From the NCBI GenBank assembly GCA_030626365.1, contig DAOUPC010000007.1, positions 1-21,720 on the forward strand: DNA of 21,720 nt. The letters run 5' to 3'. Source of the DNA: Paracoccaceae bacterium. Its GTDB lineage: Bacteria; Pseudomonadota; Alphaproteobacteria; Rhodobacterales; Rhodobacteraceae. This document shows, in pieces, positions 7,621-14,687 of the stretch (within the stretch, counting starts at the first letter, position 1; each line of letters opens with the position of its first letter). Below the pieces are notes generated by a model that was given only the letters and a program-made list of their open reading frames with translations, ran no database searches and was not told where the DNA came from. The translations under genes were made by a program, and so were the position numbers.

Positions 7621-8856
7621 TCAGTTTGACGCTTTTTCCAGCACCACGTGCAACAACACGTCAGCGCCGGCCCGGATGTGACCGGGTTCTGTGAATTCTT
7701 TGATGTTATGGCTGATGCCATCCCTGCTTGGGACAAAAATCATCGCTGTCGGACAGTTGGGCGCGAACATTTGCGCATCATGCCCGGCCCCCGATGGCAT
7801 ACGCCGGGTCGATACCCCCTGCCCCCGTGCCGTGGTTTCGATCAGATCAACCATCCCGGACGCGAAAACCACCGGTTCAAACCGCGCCAGGGTGCGGCGT
7901 TTCAGTTCCACACCTTCGCTGGCCGCCGCATCACGGGCAAAATCGAACAACCGGGCCTCGGCCAGTTTCAGCAGGGCCTCGTCGGTATTGCGCAGATCAA
8001 CCGTCATCTGTGCCCGTTGCGGCACCACGTTGACCAGATTGGGGGCCAGATCGATGACCCCCACCGTTGCCACCTGATCCCCCCCCATCGCGGTTGCGAT
8101 GTCGCGTGCCTTGATGGCAATGCGTGCGGCGACAACCCCGGCATCACACCGCATGTTCATCGGCGTGGTTCCGGCATGGTTGGCGACACCGTTCAGGGTA
8201 AATTCGCTCCAGGAAATGCCCTGCACACCCTCGACAACGCCAATCCGGGTGCCTTCGACATCCAGCACCGGGCCTTGCTCCACATGCATCTCGACAAAGG
8301 CACGGGCGCGAAAGTCTCCGGTTTCTGTGGACCCGTCATAACCGATCCGGCGCAGATCATCGCCAACCGTGGTGCCATCAATACCGGTCACGGCCAGCGC
8401 CGTATCAAGCCCAAGCGCGCCCTGATGCACCGCACTGCCCATCATGTCGGGGGCAAAGCGCGCGCCTTCCTCGTTGGTAAAGAACGCCACGGCAAGCGGG
8501 TGCGCGGTAACGATCCCGGCGTCGTTCAGGGTTTCGATCACTTCCAGACCGGCAAGCACCCCAAGACAGCCATCATAAATCCCGCCAGTGGCCACGGTAT
8601 CAATATGCGAGCCGATCATCACCGGCGCGCCGTTTTCCCTGCCGGGGCGCAGCCCGACCACATTGCCGATACGGTCCACCGACACCTCAAGCCCCAGATC
8701 GCGCATCCATCCACTTACCAGATCACGCCCGCGGCGGTCTCCATCGCTCAGCGCCAAACGACAGCACCCGCCCCCCGGCAAAGCACCGATTGCGCCCAGT
8801 TCCCGAAGGCGGCCCATCAGACGCTCAATGTTGATCTTCAAATCCCGGCAGGTCAT
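7621..8856 (-). CDS. M20 family hydantoinase/carbamoylase-type amidohydrolase (N-carbamoyl-L-amino acid hydrolase-like)
   Basis: A 411-residue binuclear-metal amidohydrolase of peptidase family M20, in the hydantoinase/carbamoylase subgroup that includes N-carbamoyl-L-amino acid hydrolase and allantoate amidohydrolase. Metal ligands visible in order are H84 ('GSHIDTV'), D95 ('GGIYDG'), E129/E130 ('FTNEEGARF'), H191 ('VEMHVEQGP') and H383 ('DGISHN'). 'GVANHAGTTPM' (224-232) in the lid domain and 'PSGAGHDAQ' (355-362) complete the signature. Length is normal (about 400-420). Its ATG overlaps the stop of the upstream ammonia-lyase gene (ATGA, 8856-8853), indicating translational coupling, and the D-carbamoylase follows 10 nt downstream. 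The product should be a free L-amino acid or a ureidoglycine-type compound. N-carbamoyl-L-amino acid is favoured by context, not proven. Confidence 0.85.
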   Translation of the reverse strand: MTCRDLKINIERLMGRLRELGAIGALPGGGCCRLALSDGDRRGRDLVSGWMRDLGLEVSVDRIGNVVGLRPGRENGAPVMIGSHIDTVATGGIYDGCLGVLAGLEVIETLNDAGIVTAHPLAVAFFTNEEGARFAPDMMGSAVHQGALGLDTALAVTGIDGTTVGDDLRRIGYDGSTETGDFRARAFVEMHVEQGPVLDVEGTRIGVVEGVQGISWSEFTLNGVANHAGTTPMNMRCDAGVVAARIAIKARDIATAMGGDQVATVGVIDLAPNLVNVVPQRAQMTVDLRNTDEALLKLAEARLFDFARDAAASEGVELKRRTLARFEPVVFASGMVDLIETTARGQGVSTRRMPSGAGHDAQMFAPNCPTAMIFVPSRDGISHNIKEFTEPGHIRAGADVLLHVVLEKASN

Positions 8857-10100
8857 GCGCGGCCCCAGCTTTTTGCATCGGCGCGCACCTGATCGCCCGA
8901 ACGGCCAACAATTTCGCGATACGTGTCCGGGTCGGTGTCACCTTCTGAACCGACCACCACCACGATGCTGGTTTCATCAAGCCCCAGACGCGCACGCGCA
9001 TCCGTGTCCTGACTGGCCAGCAGGAAACCGGCAAGACCGGCAACGCCGGATTCGCCACCGACCACAGGCCGGTCCCCGGTGTCAGCATCCGCCAGCAGAC
9101 GCATGGTGTCTGCGGCAGCCTGATCGGGAATGGTCATTGACGCATGCGCACCGACCTTCAGGACGGGCCAGGAAATTGGCGAAATTTCACCACAGGACAG
9201 CCCGGCCATCAACGAGTCGATATCGCCGGTGACAACGACTGGCGCGCCCGCGCTAAAACTGCGGTTCCAGCAATCGGCATTCGTTGGCTCGACCGTCACG
9301 GTGACGGGCCGGTCCGCGCCAAAGGCCTGCCAGAACTGCCCGCAGACCGCGGCGGCCAACCCGCCGACCCCCGCCTGAACGAACAGATGGCTGGGCCGGG
9401 TGGCGGGTGGCAATTGCGCGACCGCCTCGTCGGCCAGCAGGGCGTATCCCTGCATCACGTCGCCGGATGCCCCGATGTTGCCCCCTGCGGCGGTGTCAGG
9501 CACCACATGCCAACCTTCGGTCACCGCGGTATCGCTGGCCGCGCGCACGGCGTCATCGAACGATCCCGGCACCCGGCGGATTTCGGCCCCATAGGCCGCA
9601 ATCGCCGCCTCGCGCCCCGGGGTCACGGCCTCGTTCAGGTAGATCACGCAACGACAGCCGAACATCCGCGCGCCCCAGGCCACCGAGCGGCCATGATTGC
9701 CGTCCGTCGCGGCACAGACCGTGATGCCCGCGACAATGTCAGCATGGCGGCGGGCCAACAGATCAGTGCTGGTTATGTGTTTGCCGGTAATCCGCTGAAT
9801 TTCAGCGCCAATCACCCGCATCACCGCATAGGCACCGCCCAGCGGTTTGAAACTGCCCAGACCGAACCGCCCGCCTTCGTCCTTGTAATAAAGGTCCGCG
9901 ATTCCGGCAGCGCGGGCAAGCCCCGGCAGGGAAATCAACGGCGTCGGCGCATAGTCCGGCCAGGACGAAATCTCGGCGCGGGCGGCCCGCAGACCCTCAG
10001 CATTAAGGACCGCCGCCTGTTCCGGGCCATAGTCCTGCGCACCAGCGCTGCCGGGGTTGTCGGCAAGGGTAAACCCGTGATCTGAAAGCAATCTGTTCAT
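8853..10100 (-). CDS. diaminopropionate ammonia-lyase-like PLP enzyme
   Basis: A 415-residue fold-type II PLP enzyme most like diaminopropionate ammonia-lyase (YgeX/DpaL), which cleaves 2,3-diaminopropionate to pyruvate and two ammonia. K85 in 'RFGLGSFKPLGGAY' is the Schiff-base lysine, and 'ATDGNHGRSVAW' holds D133. D202 in 'VVPDTAAGG' sits 69 residues later, the same spacing as the two catalytic aspartates of the E. coli enzyme (D120, D189). The C-terminal 'GSEGDTDPDTYREIVG' is also diagnostic. Differences include the loop after D202, which lacks the usual Trp and is Gly-rich, so the preferred substrate may differ. The ATG at 10100 has no good ribosome binding site. It follows dctP after a 99-nt gap containing a strong hairpin, and its stop overlaps the M20 gene start by 4 nt. 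Confidence 0.8.
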   Translation of the reverse strand: MNRLLSDHGFTLADNPGSAGAQDYGPEQAAVLNAEGLRAARAEISSWPDYAPTPLISLPGLARAAGIADLYYKDEGGRFGLGSFKPLGGAYAVMRVIGAEIQRITGKHITSTDLLARRHADIVAGITVCAATDGNHGRSVAWGARMFGCRCVIYLNEAVTPGREAAIAAYGAEIRRVPGSFDDAVRAASDTAVTEGWHVVPDTAAGGNIGASGDVMQGYALLADEAVAQLPPATRPSHLFVQAGVGGLAAAVCGQFWQAFGADRPVTVTVEPTNADCWNRSFSAGAPVVVTGDIDSLMAGLSCGEISPISWPVLKVGAHASMTIPDQAAADTMRLLADADTGDRPVVGGESGVAGLAGFLLASQDTDARARLGLDETSIVVVVGSEGDTDPDTYREIVGRSGDQVRADAKSWGRA

Positions 10101-10139
10101 TTATGGAATTCACTTTTTAAACTTTTATGGTCCCGGATG

Positions 10140-10171
10140 AAAGGACCGCACGGGGTTCCGCGCGGTCCTTT
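10140..10171 (-). terminator. intercistronic hairpin between dctP and the ammonia-lyase gene
   Basis: A 10-bp perfect inverted repeat (aaaggaccgc at 10140-10149, gcggtccttt at 10162-10171) with a 12-nt centre that can add three more pairs after one mismatch. In the minus-strand transcript it begins 28 nt after the dctP stop. Only three U residues follow the stem, so it is more likely a leaky terminator or an mRNA-stabilising structure than a complete stop. That would give more transport protein than enzyme, as is common for binding-protein genes. Confidence 0.6.
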
Positions 10172-10199
10172 CCGCATTATTTCGGGACACCGGGCAGGA

Positions 10200-11240
10200 T
10201 CAGTTGCCAGCGTCCTTGATGGCCGCCAGATAGGCATTCATCATATCTTCACCCTCGGCACCGAAGGTGCTTATGATCACCTCCTTGACGGCGGGCAAGG
10301 CCGCAGCCTGGAACTTGGCGCGTTCGGATTCAGGCAGCGAATACACTTCCAGGTCCTTGGCCAGGGCCGGAAGACCGCGTTCGGATGCCTCAATGATCCG
10401 GCTGATACCGCGACCGGCAACGATTGCCGAGCGCGCGGCATAGCCCACGACCTCTTTCTCGCTGTCATCCAGGCTATCCCAGAAATCCTTGTTCATGACC
10501 CAGACGTAAGGGGTGAAAAGGTGCTTGGAGAGCGTCAGGTATTTCTGCACCTCGTTGAACTTGGCAAAGGCGATGATCGGCACCGGATTCATCTGACCAT
10601 CTGCAACACCAGTCTGAAGCGCCGTATAGACCTCGGACCAGGCGATCCCGGCGGGTTGACCACCAAGTGATGCGACCAGCGTCTTGTGCGTATCAAGCCC
10701 CATGGTGCGGATCTTCATACCCTCAAAATCCGCCAGCGTTTTGATCGGGCGTTTAGAGTTGGTAAAGTTGAAGAACCCGCCAGAGTCACCAAAACCCAGA
10801 ACATGCAGCCCGGTCTTGTCCCCGATGCTGGCGGCCAACCGGTCACCAAAGGGCCCGTCAAACACCGCATAGGTGGCGGATATGTTGGGAAAGGCAAACG
10901 GCACGTCCAGCGCACCGATCAGCGGATAGATCGAGGCCATCCCGCCAGTCGAATGAATGCCCGACTGAACCACCCCCGCCTTGATCTGTTGCAGCACCTC
11001 GGCGTCCTTGCCCAGTTGCCCTGATGGGAAAAGTTCAACCTTGACCGATCCGTTGGTGCCGGATTCAACCAGGTTCTTGAACACCGTGACCATAGCGCCA
11101 GTGGCGTTGTCAAACGGATCGTTCTTGTTGAGATGTGCCAGCCTAAGAACCTTTTCGGCCCCTGCACTGACCGGTCCGGCCACCCCAAGGCCGACACTGA
11201 CGGCAAGTCCCGCCGCGACGAGTATCTTTGAAAGTTCCAT
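10200..11240 (-). CDS. dctP: TRAP transporter solute-binding protein, DctP family
   Basis: A 346-residue periplasmic solute-binding protein of a tripartite ATP-independent periplasmic (TRAP) transporter. The signal peptide covers about residues 1-26 (a hydrophobic core from residue 6, ending 'GPVSAGA'). Family signatures are 'LRLAHLNKNDPF', 'LADFEGMKIRTMG' with the arginine that pairs with the substrate carboxylate, and 'AWSEVYTALQTGVADGQMNP', where the usual Glu of 'DGQEN' is Met. The ATG at 11240 is chosen because GGAGGATATT sits directly upstream; the frame continues to 11348 through the dctM 3' end without a better start. It follows dctM by 52 nt. The substrate is not readable but is expected to carry a carboxylate and to feed the downstream carbamoylase and lyase enzymes. 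Confidence 0.93.
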   Translation of the reverse strand: MELSKILVAAGLAVSVGLGVAGPVSAGAEKVLRLAHLNKNDPFDNATGAMVTVFKNLVESGTNGSVKVELFPSGQLGKDAEVLQQIKAGVVQSGIHSTGGMASIYPLIGALDVPFAFPNISATYAVFDGPFGDRLAASIGDKTGLHVLGFGDSGGFFNFTNSKRPIKTLADFEGMKIRTMGLDTHKTLVASLGGQPAGIAWSEVYTALQTGVADGQMNPVPIIAFAKFNEVQKYLTLSKHLFTPYVWVMNKDFWDSLDDSEKEVVGYAARSAIVAGRGISRIIEASERGLPALAKDLEVYSLPESERAKFQAAALPAVKEVIISTFGAEGEDMMNAYLAAIKDAGN

Positions 11241-11292
11241 AATATCCTCCGTTGCTGTTGTTGTTGTTCGTGCGTTGGTTGTCTGCGTATCG

Positions 11293-12573
11293 CTACAGTC
11301 CCAGCAGACGCGGGATGAACAGCGTAAGACCGGGCCAGAAGGCGACAATGATAAGTATTGCGACCTCAGCGATAAGGAACGGGATCAGCGCCTTGCTGAT
11401 CAGTTCAATCCGCTCGCCGGTAACCGAAGCAAGCACAAACAGGCAGGCCCCGACCGGCGGTGTCATAAGGGAAATATTAAGCGCCAGAACGATCATGATT
11501 CCGGCCTGAACCGGGTCCATGCCAATCGTCAGGGTCAGGGGGGCCAGAACCGGGGCCAGAATGATCAGCGCGGCGTTGATGTCCATGAACATTCCCACCA
11601 GCAGCAGCAGCAGCAGGATAAGCCCGATGATAACATTGGGGTTGTCCGATACCGACAGGAACCATGCGGCGATGGCCTGTGGTATCTGCATAAAGGTCAT
11701 CCACCACCCCAGAATCGACGCCGACGCGATGATCAGGAACACGATCCCGGTGATCTGCGCCGTGCGGATCAGCATCTCAAGGATGTCATTCATGCTGAGG
11801 GCACGATAGATAAACCCGCCCACTATAAGGGCGTAAAACACCGCGATTGCCGCCGCTTCGGTCGGCGTGACAATACCGGACAATATGCCGCCAAGAATGA
11901 TGACCGGCATCAGGATCGCCAGAAAACTGGAACGGAAGGCGGCCATGATCCGCCGCAGGCTTGGCCCATTTTCGCTTTTGGGCAGGCCCAGACGGCGCCC
12001 AAGACCGGCAATGACCGCCATGCAGATCAGGGCGATCAGAAGGCCCGGCAAAATACCGGCGGCGAACAGCCCGGCAATCGAAACCCCCATCAGCGACCCA
12101 TAGATGACCATCAGGTTGGACGGGGGGATCGTTGGCCCGATGATTGACCCCGCCGCGGTGACCGCACAGGAAAACGGGCGCGAATATCCCTTTTTCACCA
12201 TCGCCGGCACCAATGTATTGCCAAACGCGGCCGCATCCGAAACCGCCGCCCCGGTCATGCCGGCAAACATCACAGAGGCAACCATATTGGAATGGGCCAG
12301 CCCACCCCGCAGATACCCCACCAGCGACTCGGCAAATTCGATCAACCTGCCGGTGATACCAGAGCGGTTCATGATTTCCCCGGCCAGAATGAAGAACGGC
12401 ATGGCCATGAAGGTGAACAGGTTCAGCCCCTCAAAAAACCGCTTGGCGGCCATGCCAAGGAAATTGTCACCGCCAATCTGGATCAAACCAGAGATACCGG
12501 CGATGCCCAGAACGTACCCGATCGGCACACCGACCAGAATGAAGCCGAAAAATATGACAACAACAACAATCAT
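11293..12573 (-). CDS. dctM: TRAP transporter large permease, DctM
   Basis: A 426-residue polytopic membrane protein, the sodium-driven transport subunit of the TRAP system. It is hydrophobic throughout, with about a dozen transmembrane segments. Family hallmarks include 'GVPIGYVLGIAG' near the N-terminus, 'MAMPFFILAGEIMNRSGI' (about 56-73), 'SAVASVMFAGMTGAAVSDAAAFG'-type sequence in the hairpin region, 'GPTIPPSNLMVIYG', and 'LMTPPVGACLFVLAS' near the C-terminus. Length is normal for DctM (about 425-435). Its ATG overlaps the stop of dctQ by 4 nt (ATGA, 12573-12570), typical for this subunit pair. It acts with DctQ in the inner membrane and receives ligand from DctP. Confidence 0.95.
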   Translation of the reverse strand: MIVVVVIFFGFILVGVPIGYVLGIAGISGLIQIGGDNFLGMAAKRFFEGLNLFTFMAMPFFILAGEIMNRSGITGRLIEFAESLVGYLRGGLAHSNMVASVMFAGMTGAAVSDAAAFGNTLVPAMVKKGYSRPFSCAVTAAGSIIGPTIPPSNLMVIYGSLMGVSIAGLFAAGILPGLLIALICMAVIAGLGRRLGLPKSENGPSLRRIMAAFRSSFLAILMPVIILGGILSGIVTPTEAAAIAVFYALIVGGFIYRALSMNDILEMLIRTAQITGIVFLIIASASILGWWMTFMQIPQAIAAWFLSVSDNPNVIIGLILLLLLLVGMFMDINAALIILAPVLAPLTLTIGMDPVQAGIMIVLALNISLMTPPVGACLFVLASVTGERIELISKALIPFLIAEVAILIIVAFWPGLTLFIPRLLGL

Positions 12574-13112
12574 GCGATCATCACCTCTGGTGGCTCAGGC
12601 AACTTTGGCGACCTTATGGCCACCAGAAATATCTGTAACGCCGTCAGCCCCGCACTGACCGGCACGGCAGCAAACGGGACGACCATGGTCATGCCGAATA
12701 TCATGGCGAACTGGCTGGTGCCGTCGATGGTCATGCGGATGCCATAGACAAGCAGGAACAGGAAAAAGGCGATTCCCAGACAATCGATCATCACTTGCAG
12801 AACACGCCGGGGGCGCGGTGACAGGGCATTAAGGATAAAGATAAGGCCGATATGTTCGCGCCGGTGCGCACCACAGGAAATCGCCAGAAGGGCCGCCCAG
12901 ATCATGATATAGCGCGCCAGTTCCTCGGTCCAGGTAATGCCCAGTTCCAGAAAATAACGCGCGACGATGCCAAACCAGATATCGACCACCAGAACGGCCA
13001 CAAGAACCGCGCAGATCCGCTCGACCAGCCAATTCAGCCGAACCGCAAATTTCCACATCCGGTCACCGATAAGAACGGCACTTCCGTCGCTTTGCTGGAA
13101 CTTTTTTTTCAC
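12570..13112 (-). CDS. dctQ: TRAP transporter small permease, DctQ
   Basis: A 180-residue membrane protein with four predicted helices, the small subunit of the TRAP permease. Typical features are 'ICAVLVAVLVVDIWFGIVARYF' (first helix), 'TWTEELARYIMIWAALLAISCGAHRREHIGL' (the family's most conserved region, with Trp-Thr-Glu-Glu and the His/Arg cluster) and two C-terminal helices. The frame opens with GTG at 13112, giving an N-terminus MKKKF encoded in an A8 run. No Shine-Dalgarno-like sequence is present; an ATG at 13058 is an alternative that would begin just before the first helix and also lacks one. It is the first gene of the minus-strand operon and divergent from the RpiR regulator across a 150-bp AT-rich region. 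Confidence 0.88.
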   Translation of the reverse strand: MKKKFQQSDGSAVLIGDRMWKFAVRLNWLVERICAVLVAVLVVDIWFGIVARYFLELGITWTEELARYIMIWAALLAISCGAHRREHIGLIFILNALSPRPRRVLQVMIDCLGIAFFLFLLVYGIRMTIDGTSQFAMIFGMTMVVPFAAVPVSAGLTALQIFLVAIRSPKLPEPPEVMIA

Positions 13113-13262
13113 TGCGATTCTACTTTTTTCTTTTTTTTACATGGTAATAGTGGCATTATCACGCTTAGTAAGGATGATGCAGAAGGAGGAGTCAAACATT
13201 TTTGCAAATTTTGTTTCATTACCGGCACCCCTTTTTCGGGGCACAATGACGGGAACAGGACG
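13113..13262. promoter_or_regulatory. divergent control region of the TRAP operon and RpiR regulator
   Basis: This 150-bp stretch is markedly AT-rich against its surroundings, with T runs at 13124-13129 and 13131-13138. An imperfect inverted repeat, TGGTAATA-GTGG-CATTATCA (13142-13161), is a candidate operator. On the minus strand TTGACT (about 13188-13193) could be a -35 element, but no good -10 was found at 16-18 nt. A perfect AAGGAGG lies at 13183-13189 without a standard start codon at proper distance. Confidence 0.45.
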
Positions 13263-14141
13263 ATGAAAAGCGCCGATCAGGGTTCCAGCCTCGAGCAGCG
13301 GGTTTTAAGCAGCTATGACACCTTTACCCCCGCAGAACGCCGGCTGGCCGATGCAGTAATCAAAAGCCGGGGCGACCTGGTGCGGTATTCAGCAACCGAA
13401 CTGGCGCTAGAGGCGGGTGTGTCCAAGGCCTCTGCTGCGCGGTTCTTTCAAAAGCTTGGTTATGACGGGTTTATTCAGGCCCGCCGGCAGGTGTTGCAGT
13501 CAGGGCCATGGGGGTCGCCATTAGAAGCCCTTTCAGAGTTGACCAACCCCCTTAGGGATCACGGAAACCTGGGGCGCCATGTTGCCAATGACATCCGAAA
13601 CCTGACCCTGACAACCGAAGCAATCCCGTCGCATGACATCGATCAGGCGGTGGAAATCCTGTCCCGTGCGCGGCGGGTACTGGTTGTCGGTTTTAGAAAC
13701 AGTTACTCGCTTGCCGCCTATGCCTATATGGTTCTGAACTCGATCAGGCCCGATGTCCGCCTGATCGGTGCCGGCGGCCTGTCGATTGCCGAACAGCTTA
13801 GCGGTCTTGACGAAAGCGACGCCATACTTGCCGTTGGCTTTCGCCGTCGCCACTATGCGTTGCGCCAGATTCTGGAAACCGCCAGCACGCGCGGGGCCTC
13901 ATCTGTGCTTGTCGCCGATGACACCGCCGACAAAACCACGCAACTGGCGAATGTGACGCTGGTTTGTCACAATCAGGGGGCCGGTTTTTTTGATTCCTAC
14001 GTTTCGGGGTTGGCCATCCTGAATTTCCTGTGTTCGTCAACGGTGCTTGAACTGGGCGATCCTGCGTGGGCCAGGCTATCGGAAATCGAAGAGCTTCATC
14101 AAAACTTTGGCGACCTTGTTCAGCCGGAATTACTGGAATGA
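13263..14141 (+). CDS. RpiR family transcriptional regulator (HTH plus SIS domain)
   Basis: A 292-residue MurR/RpiR-type regulator. Residues about 8-80 form the N-terminal helix-turn-helix domain, with 'FTPAERRLADAVI' and the recognition region 'YSATELALEAGVSKASAARFFQKLGYDGF'. Residues about 125-265 form a SIS (sugar isomerase) effector domain with 'VLVVGFRNSYSLAAY', 'AVGFRRRHY' and 'VLVADDT', which normally binds a phosphosugar or another small ligand. Several roseobacter RpiR proteins sit next to TRAP or amino-acid catabolic genes, and the divergent position here suggests control of the operon starting with dctQ. The ATG at 13263 has a modest 'acagga' just upstream; the frame extends to 12852 through the dctQ region, which I reject as chance. 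The ligand is unknown, perhaps the imported solute or its product. Confidence 0.9.
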   Translation: MKSADQGSSLEQRVLSSYDTFTPAERRLADAVIKSRGDLVRYSATELALEAGVSKASAARFFQKLGYDGFIQARRQVLQSGPWGSPLEALSELTNPLRDHGNLGRHVANDIRNLTLTTEAIPSHDIDQAVEILSRARRVLVVGFRNSYSLAAYAYMVLNSIRPDVRLIGAGGLSIAEQLSGLDESDAILAVGFRRRHYALRQILETASTRGASSVLVADDTADKTTQLANVTLVCHNQGAGFFDSYVSGLAILNFLCSSTVLELGDPAWARLSEIEELHQNFGDLVQPELLE

Positions 14142-14224
14142 TCCATGATCAGCATCCGGGCGAGAATCCTGGCGATCAGCAAAAGCGCGGCAAACCCATC
14201 CCAGTATACGTTGAAAAATGCAGG

Positions 14225-14581
14225 TCAGGCGGCAGAAATGCCTTTTCGTGCGGCAATCCACGCAATGATTATTGCGATCAGGGCAATCATCATGCCCATG
14301 CCCTCGCGCGCGGTTTCCGTGACCCACCACACCTCTTGATTCCAAAAGCCGGGGGTTCGCGGCCAATGCCAGGCCACACCGGCGGCCATCAAAACCAGCG
14401 TAATCAGCAAAAGACCCCGCCAAACAGGGCTGGAAAACACCGATGGCCTGAAGGCTGCCAAACCGCACCACAAGGCCCCCGAACCATAAATCACAATCCA
14501 GTAAAGCGCGTCAGGGTCGTTGTACTGCACAGCCGTGAACAAGATCATGAGGGCACAAAAAATCGCAGAAACAATCCGCAT
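14225..14581 (-). CDS. TMEM220-like small membrane protein
   Basis: A 118-residue membrane protein resembling the TMEM220 family: a first helix 'RIVSAIFCALMILFTAVQYNDPD', in which the Asn-Asp-Pro-Asp directly after the helix is the family hallmark, then 'WIVIYGSGALWCGLAAF', 'GLLLITLVLMAAGVAWHWP' and a last helix 'GMGMMIALIAIIIAWIA', four helices in all. The start at 14581 is chosen because it opens at the first helix and has aaagag about 9 nt upstream; ATG at 14617 and TTG at 14623 are in frame but lack a ribosome binding site. The function of the family is unknown. It is divergent from eboD (106-bp gap) and convergent with the RpiR gene (83-bp gap). A link to either system is unproven. Confidence 0.75.
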   Translation of the reverse strand: MRIVSAIFCALMILFTAVQYNDPDALYWIVIYGSGALWCGLAAFRPSVFSSPVWRGLLLITLVLMAAGVAWHWPRTPGFWNQEVWWVTETAREGMGMMIALIAIIIAWIAARKGISAA

Positions 14582-14687
14582 TCGCAGCTCTTTCACCAAG
14601 GTTGAGTATCGCAACATCACCAACTAAGCTGTTGCTTATCCAAAGGTCAAGCAAGGGCCGCACATCACGCGCACCACGGGGGAAACA
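14582..14687. promoter_or_regulatory. divergent region between the TMEM220-like gene and eboD
   Basis: These 106 bases should contain the eboDEC promoter and that of the TMEM220-like gene. The eboD ribosome binding site (gggggaaac) lies just before its ATG. No convincing promoter hexamers or operator palindrome were identified. Confidence 0.35.

Noticed and set aside
7648..8892. Plus-strand 414-codon open frame opposite the M20 hydrolase gene
   Set aside because: It is the antisense shadow of a well-supported gene with all metal ligands; its translation is His/Gln/Pro-rich and matches no family.
9144..10085. Plus-strand 313-codon open frame opposite the ammonia-lyase-like gene
   Set aside because: Antisense shadow in GC-rich DNA; the translation is low-complexity and rich in Arg, Gly and Pro.
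11252..11280. GTT-rich stretch between dctP and dctM
   Set aside because: A few GTT triplets in a 52-nt spacer; too short and irregular to call a functional repeat.
12852..13262. N-terminal extension of the RpiR regulator in the same frame
   Set aside because: The extra residues lie over the dctQ gene and the AT-rich control region and resemble no domain; the family normally begins just before the helix-turn-helix, as with ATG 13263.
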